Under the pieces are notes generated by a model. It did not search any database and had not been told where the DNA came from. It was given only the letters and a program-made list of their open reading frames with translations. Both the position numbers and the translations under genes were made by a program. Shown one piece after another: positions 1 to 10,233 of a stretch of DNA of 64,000 nt. Every line of letters begins with the position of its first letter. The stretch's first letter is position 1. This DNA comes from Psychrobacter sp. 1044 (lineage in GTDB: Bacteria; Pseudomonadota; Gammaproteobacteria; Pseudomonadales; Moraxellaceae): positions 1 to 64,000 of the forward strand of contig NZ_CAJHAZ010000001.1 of assembly GCF_904846525.1 (NCBI RefSeq), in the 5' to 3' direction.

Positions 1-76
1 TGGATGGAAAATGACTTATCCAAATTATTTTATGATGTTTGTCCTAGACATAACACTTTTGTTTTGAACTGACTAT

Positions 77-2650
77 ATGTTAAGTCGTCATCTTGAAGTT
101 TCTTTGCGTTTAGCAATGACACTTGCGCGCCAAAAATCGCATGAGTACCTCACTGTTGAGCATTTATTATTGGCGTTATTAGAGAATACTCACGCTGCCA
201 ATACATTAACTGCCTGCAATGCCAATGTTTCAACGCTGCGCACCGAGTTAGAAGCTTATATCAATAAGCATACGCCAACGGTAGACGCAGACACCGAGCA
301 GTCACCGCAGCCAACCCAAAGCTTTGATCGTATTCTGCAGCGTGCTATTTTCCATGTACAATCTATTGGTGGTGGTCGCCTTGTTGAAGGCTCAGATATT
401 TTAGTGTCTATGTTTTCAGAGCACGATACTTATGCGGTTTATTTGCTCAAAAAGCAAGGTATTAGCCGTCTGGAGCTGACCCAGTACTTATCGCATGGTC
501 AAGATAAAGACGAGCCATCAGAGCCACGTGCTTCTATGACGGGTGAGCGCCGCAGTGCTTCAGAAAAAACCAGTAAAGATCCCTTGGTTGAGTTTGCGAC
601 TAACCTAAACCAGCGTGCTGCTGAAGGTAAGACTGACCCATTAATTGGACGTGGCCCTGAAATTGAGCGCGCCGCGCAAGTGCTATGCCGTCGCCGTAAA
701 AATAACCCGTTATTGGTTGGTGAGCCAGGCGTCGGTAAAACCTCTATCGCTGAAGGTTTGGCGTGGTTGATTATTAATGATAAAGCACCGAAACCATTGA
801 ATGGCTGTGTGATTTATAGCCTTGATATTGGCTCATTAATCGCTGGTACTAAATACCGTGGTGATTTTGAAAAACGCATGAAGTCACTGCTTGATGCGCT
901 AAAGAAAAAGCCCAATGCAATCTTGTTTATTGATGAGATTCATATGATTATTGGCGCAGGGTCGTCAATGAGTAGCAATATGGACGTATCAAACTTGATT
1001 AAGCCAGCACTTGCTAATGGTGAGCTGCGCTGTATCGGCTCAACTACCTTTACCGAATACCGTCAAGTGTTTGAAAAAGACCATGCACTGTCACGTCGTT
1101 TCCAGAAGATTGATGTCAAAGAGCCGAGTGTCGACGATACAATTGATATTTTGCGCGGTCTGAAGCCTCGTTATGAGGAATTTCATAATGTTGAATATAC
1201 CGATGAAGCGTTGGTCACCGCCGTTCAATTATCTGCTAAGCATATTCACGAGCGTTTTTTACCAGATAAAGCGATTGATGTGATTGACGAAGCAGGTGCC
1301 TATAAGCGTTTAGGCGTGATTCCTGATGCTGATGATATTGATGCAGAAGAAAGCTTCATTGCGGATATAGAGCAAGATTTTGATGCTCAGATTGATGCCG
1401 ATGTTGAGGGTCTCGATGGCGACACGTATAGCGATAGCGAAATGCAGGATGAAGCGGAAACTGCAAAAGCCAATGATCGTGCCAAATCGTTCAGTGAGTC
1501 AAAAAGTGCCAAGGCTAAGAAAAAACCACCAATGAAAATCGATGTGGCAGATATTGAAGCGATTGTTGCCAAGCTTGCACGTATTCCCCCCAAGTCAGTA
1601 TCAAGTGATGATAAGAGTATTCTTCAGCACTTAGATCGTGATCTTAAGCATTTAGTGTTTGGTCAAGATGAGGCAATTGAAACCTTAGCCGATGCCATTA
1701 AGCTATCGCGTGCCGGTCTCAAAGCACCAGATAAGCCAATTGGTTCCTTCATGTTTGCCGGTCCTACTGGGGTGGGTAAAACCGAAGTTTCACGTCAATT
1801 GGCAAATTTGTTAGGCGTAGAATTGGTTCGTTTTGATATGTCAGAGTATATGGAAGCCCATACTGCATCGCGTTTGATTGGTGCGCCTCCTGGCTATGTT
1901 GGTTATGATCAAGGTGGTTTGTTGACTGAAAAAATCAATCAACATCCACATTGTGTGTTATTGCTTGATGAGATTGAAAAAGCGCACCCTGATGTCTTCA
2001 ACTTGTTACTGCAAGTCATGGATCATGGTACGTTGACTGATAACAATGGTCGTGTGGCTATCTTTAAGCAAGTCATTGTGATTATGACGACCAACGTCGG
2101 TGCTGATAGTATTAGCCGCTCTTCAATGGGCTTTACTCAGCAAGACCATAGCCGTGATAATACGGAGTCGCTCAAACGTGTCTTTACGCCAGAGTTCCGT
2201 AACCGTTTAGATGCCATCATCCAATTTAACCCATTAGATACCTCCGTGGTAGTATCTGTGGTTGACAAATTCTTGGTTGAGCTACAAGTCCAGCTTGATG
2301 ATAAACAAGTCACCTTAGAGATTGATGACGAAGTACGCGATTACTTGGCTCACAAAGGCTATGATCGCCTAATGGGTGCACGCCCAATGCAGCGTCTGAT
2401 TCAAGATGAGATCAAAAAGTCATTGGCAAGTATGATTTTGTTTGGTGATTTGGTCAATGGTGGGGTAGTACATCTCACCTTAGAGCCTGAAGCTAATGAT
2501 GAACAAGATGGTGATTCTGTTAAGCTTGATAAGTTCAGTGGTAAGACGGATTATAACTCTACAGATAAAGGATCAGCAGATAGTCGTATTATCTTGACGG
2601 TCGTTGAGACTCATGAGCCACATCCAGACTCTGAGTCACTCGCCAGCTAA
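77..2650 (+). CDS. clpA: ATP-dependent Clp protease ATP-binding subunit ClpA
   Basis: AAA+ unfoldase that feeds substrates to ClpP. An N-terminal Clp-N repeat domain (residues ~1-140) is followed by two AAA+ modules. The first Walker A is GEPGVGKT (215-222) with Walker B FIDEIH (284-289). The second Walker A is GPTGVGKT (562-569). The ClpP-docking tripeptide appears as MGF (within SSMGFTQQD), where IGF/IGL is usual. At 857 aa it is about 100 aa longer than E. coli ClpA. The excess is an acidic insert (~414-486, ending in a Lys-rich patch) and an acidic C-terminal tail after ~810. ClpA rather than ClpB is supported by the lack of a coiled-coil middle domain. No convincing ribosome binding site precedes the ATG, and clpS, usually just upstream, is not recognisable in the 76 bases before it. 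Confidence 0.96.
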   Translation: MLSRHLEVSLRLAMTLARQKSHEYLTVEHLLLALLENTHAANTLTACNANVSTLRTELEAYINKHTPTVDADTEQSPQPTQSFDRILQRAIFHVQSIGGGRLVEGSDILVSMFSEHDTYAVYLLKKQGISRLELTQYLSHGQDKDEPSEPRASMTGERRSASEKTSKDPLVEFATNLNQRAAEGKTDPLIGRGPEIERAAQVLCRRRKNNPLLVGEPGVGKTSIAEGLAWLIINDKAPKPLNGCVIYSLDIGSLIAGTKYRGDFEKRMKSLLDALKKKPNAILFIDEIHMIIGAGSSMSSNMDVSNLIKPALANGELRCIGSTTFTEYRQVFEKDHALSRRFQKIDVKEPSVDDTIDILRGLKPRYEEFHNVEYTDEALVTAVQLSAKHIHERFLPDKAIDVIDEAGAYKRLGVIPDADDIDAEESFIADIEQDFDAQIDADVEGLDGDTYSDSEMQDEAETAKANDRAKSFSESKSAKAKKKPPMKIDVADIEAIVAKLARIPPKSVSSDDKSILQHLDRDLKHLVFGQDEAIETLADAIKLSRAGLKAPDKPIGSFMFAGPTGVGKTEVSRQLANLLGVELVRFDMSEYMEAHTASRLIGAPPGYVGYDQGGLLTEKINQHPHCVLLLDEIEKAHPDVFNLLLQVMDHGTLTDNNGRVAIFKQVIVIMTTNVGADSISRSSMGFTQQDHSRDNTESLKRVFTPEFRNRLDAIIQFNPLDTSVVVSVVDKFLVELQVQLDDKQVTLEIDDEVRDYLAHKGYDRLMGARPMQRLIQDEIKKSLASMILFGDLVNGGVVHLTLEPEANDEQDGDSVKLDKFSGKTDYNSTDKGSADSRIILTVVETHEPHPDSESLAS

Positions 2651-2672
2651 GTTTTGCTACTAATGTAATAAC

Positions 2673-2708
2673 AACGGTTACCATGTTACTGTGGTAGCCG
2701 TTTTTTTA
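2673..2708 (+). terminator. Rho-independent terminator of clpA
   Basis: Stem AACGGTTACCA / TGGTAGCCGTT with one mismatch and an 8-nt loop, followed by seven T. It lies 22 nt after the clpA stop. Confidence 0.9.
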
Positions 2709-2709
2709 T

Positions 2710-2718
2710 TGCTATAAT
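2710..2718 (+). promoter_or_regulatory. Extended -10 promoter, probably of ung-tadA
   Basis: TGCTATAAT is a perfect extended -10 just beyond the clpA terminator. The -35 position would fall inside the terminator stem and is poor, as is common for extended -10 promoters. It would give a leader of roughly 100 nt for ung. Confidence 0.5.
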
Positions 2719-2824
2719 TCATAACAAAACCAACGTATGAAATCACTAGATCTCATGTGCGAGATTGGTTCACGCCCCCCATTCAATATTTATCTAATCG
2801 ATAACAAATATAAAAGGACATACT

Positions 2825-3562
2825 ATGGAATTATTCGATGAACAAACACCAAAAACGCCAGCGCAAAAACAAGCAATTTTAGACAATGTGCGCTTGCCAG
2901 AAGATTGGAAAACGGCGTTAAAAGACGAGTTAACTTCTAACAATATGGACGGCTTGCGTGCGTTTTTAAAAGAAGCCTATCAATCAGAAAACAGTATCTA
3001 TCCGCCAGCACCCTTAATATTTAACGCGTTAAACCTGACCCCTTTATCACAAGTTAAAGTCGTGATACTAGGTCAAGATCCTTATCATGGACCAGGGCAG
3101 GCAATGGGCTTATCATTTTCAGTGCCCAAAGCCATTCCAAAGCCACCCTCACTCAATAATTTGTTAAAAGAGATGGCAAGTGACGTTGGTATCGCACCCT
3201 CAAAACATGGCGACCTGACTTACTGGGCGCAGCAAGGAGTTTTGCTATTAAATAGCTCTCTGACCGTGCGAGAAAGTGAGCCAAATAGCCATCAAAATAA
3301 AGGCTGGGAGCAGTTTACCGATGCGGTGATTGATGTGGTTAATGAACAAACAGAACATACCGTATTTATATTGTGGGGCAGTAAAGCACAGAAAAAAGGC
3401 AAATATATCAATACTGATAAGCATCTTATTCTGACCGCTGTACATCCATCACCACTTGCTGCCAATCGTGGTGGATTCTTTGGTTCCAAGCCGTTTTCTA
3501 AGACCAATGATTATCTGGTACAGTATGGGCAAACGCCTATCGATTGGCAATTACCGCAATAG
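2825..3562 (+). CDS. ung: Uracil-DNA glycosylase (family 1)
   Basis: Removes uracil from DNA by base excision, the first step of repair after cytosine deamination or dUTP incorporation. The catalytic water-activating loop GQDPYH is present (Asp85, His88), followed by GPGQAMGLSFSV. The minor-groove/active-site motif HPSPLAANRGGFFG carries His207. At 245 aa it is slightly longer than the usual ~225-230 aa. The start is the ATG preceded by AAAAGGA. It is followed after 12 nt by tadA, so the two are probably co-transcribed. Confidence 0.97.
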   Translation: MELFDEQTPKTPAQKQAILDNVRLPEDWKTALKDELTSNNMDGLRAFLKEAYQSENSIYPPAPLIFNALNLTPLSQVKVVILGQDPYHGPGQAMGLSFSVPKAIPKPPSLNNLLKEMASDVGIAPSKHGDLTYWAQQGVLLLNSSLTVRESEPNSHQNKGWEQFTDAVIDVVNEQTEHTVFILWGSKAQKKGKYINTDKHLILTAVHPSPLAANRGGFFGSKPFSKTNDYLVQYGQTPIDWQLPQ

Positions 3563-3574
3563 TTGTCAAAATAA

Positions 3575-4150
3575 ATGAAACATATACAGAATATAAGCTT
3601 GAAGCCACATCCAACTGCAAATAGTCAGTTAGTTATTGAAGATATGCAAGCCAGCGCATTTTGGTCACTTCAAGATATGAGCTGGATGAAAATAGCTCTT
3701 AAACTTGCTAGGCAAGGTGCTGAGCGTGGAGAAGTGCCGGTAGGGGCGATACTGGTACACGATCAGCAGATTATTGGTCAAGGATTTAATGAACCGATTG
3801 GGCGTCACGATGCGACCGCTCATGCCGAAATTGTCGCATTAAGAGAAGCGTGTGCGCGCTTAAAAAACTATCGTTTACCATTAAAGACAACGTTATACGT
3901 TACCTTAGAGCCTTGTACGATGTGTATCGGAGCGCTCATTCATGCGCGGGTAGATAGATTGGTTTATGCAGCAAACGAGCCAAGAGCAGGCATGGTTGGC
4001 AGTCAAATGAATTTGCCGATACAACCTTTTTATAATCATGCTATCGAAGTACATAATGGCTTATGTCGTGAGCATAGTAGCCAGATGCTTAAGACCTTTT
4101 TCCGTGAACGACGAAAAGCGGCAAAAAAGAAAGACAATATAAGCAATTAA
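3575..4150 (+). CDS. tadA: tRNA-specific adenosine deaminase TadA
   Basis: Zinc deaminase converting A34 to inosine in the anticodon of tRNA-Arg(ACG). The zinc/proton-shuttle motif is HAE (His83, Glu85), and PCTMC supplies Cys114 and Cys117. The deaminase core begins around MSWMKIALKLA at residue 35. The first 34 residues are therefore an extension, or the true start may be the ATG at 3677. A basic C-terminal tail (RRKAAKKK) is seen. It lies 12 nt behind ung. Confidence 0.94.
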   Translation: MKHIQNISLKPHPTANSQLVIEDMQASAFWSLQDMSWMKIALKLARQGAERGEVPVGAILVHDQQIIGQGFNEPIGRHDATAHAEIVALREACARLKNYRLPLKTTLYVTLEPCTMCIGALIHARVDRLVYAANEPRAGMVGSQMNLPIQPFYNHAIEVHNGLCREHSSQMLKTFFRERRKAAKKKDNISN

Positions 4151-4190
4151 CAAGATATCAGTCTTGCTGCTAGTGATGGGTAGGTTTCTT

Positions 4191-4199
4191 TGCTATAAT
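4191..4199 (+). promoter_or_regulatory. Extended -10 promoter of cmk
   Basis: TGCTATAAT, an extended -10 identical in sequence to the one proposed before ung, about 115-120 nt upstream of cmk. There is no good -35 at 17 bp. Confidence 0.5.
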
Positions 4200-4321
4200 A
4201 TCGCCCTATTTGATGACGAAATGATGAATTGATTGTCAAGCGTTTGATAAATAAGTAAATATTGTTCTGCAGCTAGCATGCACTAAGCCGTATCAGTATC
4301 GTCTACTATTAAGTGAGTATT

Positions 4322-5104
4322 ATGACCGTTTCTACAGCTGATAACGCTATACTTGATAACTTTGGTGCTGGCAATAATAATAAGCAAGCGCCAGTGTTGC
4401 GCTACCCAGTTATCTGCATTGATGGACCAAGTGGGGCAGGTAAAGGTACGGTGACGTGGCGTTTGGCCCAAGCATTGAATTATCAACTGCTGGATTCAGG
4501 TGTTCTGTATCGTATCGTTGGACTCAAAGCATTTGAAGCGGGATTAGTTGCGGCAGACGGAAGCCAAGCCATTGACGAGATGGCTGTATTAGTATTAACG
4601 CAGCGCCTAGAGATTGCTTTTGTACCTAACAATGTGTCAGGACGTGTTGATATCTTAGTGAATGATGAAGCGGTTGGTGAGCAAGTTCGTAATGAGACCG
4701 TGGGCGGCTATGCATCACAAATAGCAGTATTTCCAAAAGTTCGTCAAGCATTACTAAAGTTGCAACAAGATATGGCAACTCGTTCTGGATTGGTCGCTGA
4801 TGGTCGCGATATGGGAACGGTGGTGTTCCCAGATGCGGATGTAAAAGTGTATTTGACTGCCAGTGCTGAAGCGCGTGCCGAGCGCCGCGTAACACAGTTA
4901 ATAAATGCTGGTCAGACGGCAGATTTTGACGCGATTTTAGCGACGATTAAAGCTCGTGATGATCGTGATGAGAATCGGTCGACTGCACCATCAAAGCCTG
5001 CAGAAGATGCTCTACTACTAGATAGCTCTAACTTAGATGCTGATGCAGTTTATGTACAAGTGAAAAAACATTGTCAGGATAAAGGTATTTTCTTTAATAG
5101 TTAA
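4322..5104 (+). CDS. cmk: Cytidylate kinase
   Basis: Phosphorylates CMP/dCMP to the diphosphate using ATP. The P-loop GPSGAGKGT is clear, and the ADGRDMGTVVFPDA segment matches the CMP-binding region. The frame is also open from a GTG at 4313, but the ATG at 4322 is the simpler start. About 28-30 residues precede the beta-strand leading to the P-loop, making the protein ~260 aa against ~225-230 aa in E. coli. It lies directly upstream of rpsA, the conserved cmk-rpsA order. Confidence 0.95.
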   Translation: MTVSTADNAILDNFGAGNNNKQAPVLRYPVICIDGPSGAGKGTVTWRLAQALNYQLLDSGVLYRIVGLKAFEAGLVAADGSQAIDEMAVLVLTQRLEIAFVPNNVSGRVDILVNDEAVGEQVRNETVGGYASQIAVFPKVRQALLKLQQDMATRSGLVADGRDMGTVVFPDADVKVYLTASAEARAERRVTQLINAGQTADFDAILATIKARDDRDENRSTAPSKPAEDALLLDSSNLDADAVYVQVKKHCQDKGIFFNS

Positions 5105-5414
5105 TAAAAACAAGTTAGTAAGTATGAAAAAGTTTCCTATACGCTTGATTTTAGTATAAAATCACAGTAGTAGACGCTAATAATATGTAGAGAGTGATAA
5201 AAATATTCTTTCTAAGTGATAGAAAAGTAAAAGTATAAGAAATTGCAACACAAGACAGTTGTTGCTAGTGAGTTTAATAAGTTATGTGCTTACTAACAAC
5301 AAACGTTTTTATATATGATTGTATGGGATATAAAACCAGTATTCTCGTTTTATGCAATCATAAATTTGATCCGTACTGTGCTGGACAGGATACGGCTATA
5401 CAAAGGTAGACATA
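5105..5414. other. cmk-rpsA spacer (rpsA leader)
   Basis: An AT-rich 310-base spacer without an ORF. A possible -10 (TATAAA, 5329-5334) lacks a good -35. It probably carries the rpsA promoter and the 5' leader through which S1 represses its own synthesis in other gammaproteobacteria. That role is inferred from family knowledge; I could not fold it. Confidence 0.4.
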
Positions 5415-7106
5415 ATGGAATCATTTGCTGAACTATTTGAAGCGAGCATCGAAGAAACAGGTCTGGATATCGAGCGTGGCTCGGTTATCACTGGTACTGT
5501 TGTGGCCATTGATAACGACTGGATCACTGTTGATACTGGTCTGAAATCTGAAGGTATCGTCGCTCGTGAAGAGTTTTTAAGCGAAGAAGGCGAACTTGAA
5601 GTTGAAGTTGGCGATAGCGTTGATGTCGTGGTTGAAGCGGTTGATAACGGCATGGGTCAAACCTTGCTTTCACGTGAAAAAGCCAAACGTGTTGAAACTT
5701 GGAACTTCCTTGAAAAAATCGCTGATAATGATGAAATCGTAAAAGGTATCATCTCAAGCAAAGTTAAAGGCGGTTTCACTGTAGATATCGGTTCAGTACG
5801 TGCGTTCCTACCAGGTTCATTGGTAGATGTTCGTCCTATCCGTGACACCACGCATCTTGAAGGCAAAGAGCTAGAATTCAAAGTTATCAAACTTGATCAA
5901 AAGCGCAACAACGTTGTTGTTAGCCGTCGTGCAGTTATGGAAGCTGAAAATTCAGCTGAGCGCGAAGAGCTATTGAACAAGCTTGAAGAAGGCATCGAGA
6001 TCGAAGGTATCGTTAAGAACCTTACTGATTACGGCGCATTCGTTGATCTAGGTGGTATCGATGGTCTATTGCATATCACTGACATGGCATGGCGCCGTAT
6101 CAAGCATCCATCTGAAGTTGTTGAAGTTGGTCAAGACCTAAAAGTTAAAGTATTGAAGTTTGACCGTGAGCGCAATCGCGTTAGCCTAGGTCTAAAACAA
6201 CTTGGTACTGATCCTTGGGATAACGTTGGCGGCACATACCCAGTGGGTAGTGTGGTTAAAGCACGCGTAACCAACTTAACTGATTATGGTTGTTTCGCTG
6301 AAATTTCTGAAGGTATTGAAGGTCTAGTACACGTGTCAGAAATGGATCATACCAACAAAAACATCCACCCATCAAAAGTTGTTCAAGTGGGCGATGAAGT
6401 TGAAGTAATGATTCTTGATATCGATGAAGAACGTCGTCGTATCAGCCTAGGTATCAAACAAACTCTAGCTAACCCATGGGATGAGTTTGATAAGAAACAT
6501 GAGCGCGGTGATAAAATCACTGGTACTATCAAATCAATCACTGACTTCGGTATCTTTATCGGTCTAGACGGTGGTATTGATGGTCTTGTTCATCTATCTG
6601 ATATCTCTTGGAACGAAACTGGCGAAGACGCTATCCGTAACTACAATAAAGGCGACACCGTTGAAGCAATGGTATTGTCAGTAGATGCAGAAGCAAACCG
6701 TATCAGCCTAGGCGTGAAGCAGTTAAGCTCTGATCCATTTAACGAATACCTAGTCAACAATGACCGCGGTGCTATCGTTAATGGTAAAGTAAAAGAAGTA
6801 GATGCTAAAGGCGCTACTATCGAGCTTGCTGACGAAGTTGAAGCGTATCTACGTGCCTCTGAAATTCAACGTGATCGCGTTGAAGATGCGACTAAGCATT
6901 TGAGCGTTGGTGATGACGTTGAAGCGAAAATCATCAGTGTTGATCGTAAAACTCGCAACATCAACTTGTCTATCAAAGCGAAAGACGAAGCTGAAGAGCG
7001 TCAAGCGATTAAAGAGCTAAGCAGCACTAGCACGGCTAGTACTACTGCCAGTTCTGATGCACAGCCAAAAACAATTGGTGATTTGATCAAAGAGCAAATG
7101 CAGTAA
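5415..7106 (+). CDS. rpsA: 30S ribosomal protein S1
   Basis: mRNA-binding protein of the small subunit that brings structured mRNAs to the ribosome. Six S1 (OB-fold) repeats lie at about residues 23-87, 105-171, 192-260, 277-347, 364-434 and 451-520. The repeated [16 protein letters not shown] / RISLG patterns are visible. 563 aa is the normal length for a gammaproteobacterial S1. A Ser/Thr-rich stretch precedes the C-terminal [10 protein letters not shown]. It is flanked by cmk and ihfB, as in E. coli. Confidence 0.98.
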   Translation: MESFAELFEASIEETGLDIERGSVITGTVVAIDNDWITVDTGLKSEGIVAREEFLSEEGELEVEVGDSVDVVVEAVDNGMGQTLLSREKAKRVETWNFLEKIADNDEIVKGIISSKVKGGFTVDIGSVRAFLPGSLVDVRPIRDTTHLEGKELEFKVIKLDQKRNNVVVSRRAVMEAENSAEREELLNKLEEGIEIEGIVKNLTDYGAFVDLGGIDGLLHITDMAWRRIKHPSEVVEVGQDLKVKVLKFDRERNRVSLGLKQLGTDPWDNVGGTYPVGSVVKARVTNLTDYGCFAEISEGIEGLVHVSEMDHTNKNIHPSKVVQVGDEVEVMILDIDEERRRISLGIKQTLANPWDEFDKKHERGDKITGTIKSITDFGIFIGLDGGIDGLVHLSDISWNETGEDAIRNYNKGDTVEAMVLSVDAEANRISLGVKQLSSDPFNEYLVNNDRGAIVNGKVKEVDAKGATIELADEVEAYLRASEIQRDRVEDATKHLSVGDDVEAKIISVDRKTRNINLSIKAKDEAEERQAIKELSSTSTASTTASSDAQPKTIGDLIKEQMQ

Positions 7107-7137
7107 GCTGCACGTTATTGATATAAGATTATAAAAG

Positions 7138-7162
7138 AAGCGACTATGGTCGCTTTTTTTTT
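7138..7162 (+). terminator. Terminator of rpsA
   Basis: Perfect stem AAGCGAC / GTCGCTT with a TATG loop and a run of T, 31 nt after the stop. Confidence 0.92.
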
Positions 7163-7432
7163 GCTTAATTTTTAAGTTTCCTATTAATCAATGAGGTTTT
7201 TGCTTAAACGGGCAAACTCTTATTTCCATTTACCGTAATATCCGCTATCATTTGCAACATTGAGTAACGAGATGTGAATTATTACTTATTTAAGACACTG
7301 AGATTATTTTAGTGAATGGCTATTTATCCTTATGATCTTGATGTATAGCTTGTCTTAAAAGTAACCAACTATCGAAAATGATGGTTCAATTCACAGTCAT
7401 CTTATCCATTAATCAACAAGGCAAGCGTAATA
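7163..7432. other. rpsA-ihfB spacer
   Basis: 270 bases after the rpsA terminator with no ORF on either strand and no hairpin I trust. It should contain the ihfB promoter, but no convincing -35/-10 pair was found. Confidence 0.3.
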
Positions 7433-7738
7433 ATGCAGCAAGCGATTAACAAGTCCGAATTTATTAGTAATTTAAGTGCGAACTGTGACAATATGACTGA
7501 TACTGTAGTCGATGATGCAGTACGTGAAATATTAAACTTGATGACCGATACGTTAGCCAATGATGGACGCGTAGAAGTTCGTGGTTTTGGCAGTTTTTGT
7601 CTGCACCATCGTCGTGCCCGTATGGGTCGAAATCCTAAAACAGGAGAAAGCGTACCTGTACCTGCCAAAGCGATACCGCACTTTAAACCAGGTAAAGCAT
7701 TACGTGAAGCAGTCAATGATACAGTAGCAAATAGCTAA
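7433..7738 (+). CDS. ihfB: Integration host factor subunit beta
   Basis: DNA-bending protein of the HU/IHF family that forms the IHF heterodimer with IhfA. It shows the DNA-binding arm pattern [22 protein letters not shown] followed by VPAKAIPHFKPGKALR. The HFKPGK wording is typical of IhfB rather than HU. It is 101 aa and sits directly behind rpsA, the conserved location. Translation starts at the ATG at 7433. Confidence 0.95.
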   Translation: MQQAINKSEFISNLSANCDNMTDTVVDDAVREILNLMTDTLANDGRVEVRGFGSFCLHHRRARMGRNPKTGESVPVPAKAIPHFKPGKALREAVNDTVANS

Positions 7739-7910
7739 GTGTGTTATAAAGTATTTATTGGGTAAAATTGCCAACAAGAGTGCTTGTCAGCCACCTTTTC
7801 TAGAATTTATCACTAGTGAGTTTATAAGCATATAAATGTGTGGGTTGATGAAGGTTTTAAAGTGCTATTTTTAAAACACTAACGACATTCCAAATCGAGG
7901 TAGACGTCTC

Positions 7911-8324
7911 ATGCGCTTTTTACTATTTGTATTGCTGTTTTTGAGCTTTGCTTATGCACTTGGTTTGGTGTTGGCAAATAATACCGAAGTTGGCGTAAAT
8001 TTATTATTCTCCCAAGCACCGACGATGAATCTAGGATTGCTGCTGATTTTATGCCTTATGCTTGGTATTGTCATTGGCATCTTGTTGGCACTGCTTATCT
8101 TCCGTGTCTTACAGAATAAGTGGGAAATCTCGCGTTTGCAAAAAGCGAATGTGAACTTGCAAGCGCAACTTACACAAGCCAACGCTGTCATTGATCGCCA
8201 AGCAACTGCACCAACGGTGGAAGAGGCTGTTTATGGTTCGACAGCGACCAATGTGCAAGTGCAAGACGCAGAAGTACTTACTGTAGATGAAGGCGCGACA
8301 CTTACCAAACAAAAGCGAGACTAA
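7911..8324 (+). CDS. lapA: LapA-domain (DUF1049) inner-membrane protein
   Basis: A short membrane protein with two hydrophobic helices (~1-22 and ~40-65), a cytoplasmic coiled-coil-prone stretch (WEISRLQKANVNLQAQLTQA), and an acidic, probably disordered C-terminus. The rpsA-ihfB-lapA-(lapB)-pyrF neighbourhood is that of LapA, which in E. coli works with LapB in controlling LPS synthesis via LpxC turnover. The TPR partner lapB, normally next, is absent here: pyrF follows directly. The symbol rests on topology and synteny. Confidence 0.8.
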   Translation: MRFLLFVLLFLSFAYALGLVLANNTEVGVNLLFSQAPTMNLGLLLILCLMLGIVIGILLALLIFRVLQNKWEISRLQKANVNLQAQLTQANAVIDRQATAPTVEEAVYGSTATNVQVQDAEVLTVDEGATLTKQKRD

Positions 8325-8398
8325 ATTATATTTTGTACTGATCTATGAGCAGTTCATATATAGTGTTTTGATAATTCTGATATAGATATGGTAAAACC

Positions 8399-9097
8399 AT
8401 GAATAATACAATGAACTCCCCAGTCATCGTTGCCTTAGATAATATGACGATGGAGGCATCGGTAGCATTAGCTGATAAGTTAGATCCAACATCATGCCGC
8501 TTAAAAGTGGGTAAAGAGCTATTTACTCGCTGTGGTCCTGAGATAGTGAAGGCGCTACATCAGCGTAATTTTGACGTATTTCTAGACTTGAAATTCCATG
8601 ATATTCCTAATACTACCGCTCAAGCGGTACTAGCGGCAGCTGAGCTTGGCGTATGGATGGTCAATGTGCATGCCAGCGCGGGCTTAGAGGCGATGTCATT
8701 GGCTAAACAGCGCTTGTTAGACGGTAACTTTGATACCTTGCTGATAGCCGTCACCGTGCTGACCTCTATGGATAATCAAGCATTGATGCAAACAGGTATT
8801 ACCGATGGTCTAGATGCGCAAGTGAGTCGATTGGCACAATTAACCAAGCAAGCGGGTCTGGATGGTGTGGTCTGTTCAGCGCAAGAAGCTAAAACGCTCA
8901 AGACACTATGTGGTCAGGATTTTAAATTGATTACCCCTGGTATTCGCTTGCTAGACGACAATGCAGATGATCAAAAGCGTATTTGCACGCCAAAACAGGC
9001 GTTAGACGATGGTTCTGATTATTTGGTGATTGGTCGTTCAATTACTCAGGCAGCAGATCCTGCGGCTAAATTACAAAAGATACTCCGAGGTATTTAG
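8399..9097 (+). CDS. pyrF: Orotidine 5'-phosphate decarboxylase
   Basis: Last step of UMP synthesis. The catalytic D-x-K-x-x-D signature is in [12 protein letters not shown] (Asp63, Lys65, Asp68). The phosphate-binding end is seen as TPGIRL and [15 protein letters not shown]. 232 aa is normal for the TIM-barrel family. ATG codons at 8399 and 8411 are both possible starts, and neither has a strong ribosome binding site. Confidence 0.96.
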   Translation: MNNTMNSPVIVALDNMTMEASVALADKLDPTSCRLKVGKELFTRCGPEIVKALHQRNFDVFLDLKFHDIPNTTAQAVLAAAELGVWMVNVHASAGLEAMSLAKQRLLDGNFDTLLIAVTVLTSMDNQALMQTGITDGLDAQVSRLAQLTKQAGLDGVVCSAQEAKTLKTLCGQDFKLITPGIRLLDDNADDQKRICTPKQALDDGSDYLVIGRSITQAADPAAKLQKILRGI

Positions 9098-9160
9098 ATA
9101 CTTATAAAATATTTGTATATTTACAAAGTGTTTAGCATTTTATAGTGTCAGCATGATAAA

Positions 9161-9189
9161 AAAGACAGCCTAATCCGCTGTCTTTTTTT
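9161..9189 (+). terminator. Terminator of pyrF
   Basis: Perfect stem AAAGACAGC / GCTGTCTTT with a 7-nt loop and T-run. Confidence 0.92.
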
Positions 9190-9252
9190 AATTTTTGCGG
9201 GTATATCAAAAAGTGCTAAACTATTTATGTTTATTTAATGATATTAGAACTT

Positions 9253-10050
9253 ATGAAATTACAGATTTTAAGTGACTTACATATTGACAGTTATGCGCGT
9301 CAGTCACATCCGCTAGGGCATATTCCCAAAACTGATGCAGACGTGGTATTAGTCGCGGGCGATACTGCCAACAGCGATAGTGGTATGCCATGGCTACAAG
9401 AGCAGGCAGCACGTTTGCAAGTGCCTGTGATTACGATAGCTGGTAATCATGAATACTTTAATGAAGATGTGCTACATTTTGATAAAAAGCTGGCGACTTG
9501 GGATAATTATAATAGTGAATTACAGCAGGGCGTCCGTTTTCTACAGTGTCAACATCTTGATATTGGTGACATACGTATCCTAGGTTGTACTTTATGGACG
9601 GATTATCAATATCAGGCCAATGAAGATACTATAGCCGCTGCTATGCGCTTTATGCGTGACTATAAACAAATCTATGCTGGAGGCGAGCTCTTTTCACCTG
9701 AAGTATCGATGCAAATCCATGCTAAGCAGCGTCAATGGTTAAAGCAAGCATTGATCACCGCCAAAACACTTGGCAAAAAAACTGTTGTGATGAGTCATCA
9801 TAGTATCAGTCCATTATCGGTGTCTGAGAAGTATGCGAATCTACCAAGTAACGCAGCTTTTGTCAGTGATTTGTCTGGCTGGATGCATGAAGATTGGGCG
9901 CCAATACTATGGGTACATGGACATACACACGAAGCATTTGATTACCGTATTGGTAATACACGAGTCATTGTCAATCCACGTGCGTATCCAAATGAGGTCA
10001 GCAGCACTGCATTAGCGTTCGCGTGGGACAAAGTCATTGATATCGGCTAA
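9253..10050 (+). CDS. Calcineurin-like metallophosphoesterase
   Basis: A predicted cytoplasmic phosphoesterase with a di-metal centre. The five signature blocks are in order: SDLHID, VAGDTAN, GNHEYF, VMSHH and HGHTH. The protein is ~265 aa. The frame opens at an ATG at 9238, but the second ATG at 9253 (MKLQILSDLH) places the metal motif at the usual distance from the start. There is no signal peptide. The substrate is unknown, and the flanking genes give no clue. Confidence 0.85.
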   Translation: MKLQILSDLHIDSYARQSHPLGHIPKTDADVVLVAGDTANSDSGMPWLQEQAARLQVPVITIAGNHEYFNEDVLHFDKKLATWDNYNSELQQGVRFLQCQHLDIGDIRILGCTLWTDYQYQANEDTIAAAMRFMRDYKQIYAGGELFSPEVSMQIHAKQRQWLKQALITAKTLGKKTVVMSHHSISPLSVSEKYANLPSNAAFVSDLSGWMHEDWAPILWVHGHTHEAFDYRIGNTRVIVNPRAYPNEVSSTALAFAWDKVIDIG

Positions 10051-10233
10051 GTAATTTTAATCATTCAAAAGTAAATATCTTTTTAGTTATTTGTCACCTT
10101 GATCTGTCTTTTTAAAATAGCGAATATAAAATAACGCTTATTTTAAAGTCTAACCGCCTAGACTCGTAAGCAATATTACAATTGAACTGATATTTTGTTC
10201 ATTCATATCAAAAAATCTGCTACGCTTGCTACC

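Noticed and set aside
1..76. Possible end of clpS before clpA
   Set aside because: The short frames ending here (for example ...DVCPRHNTFVLN and ...MMFVLDITLLF) do not resemble the ClpS C-terminus, and too little sequence is visible.
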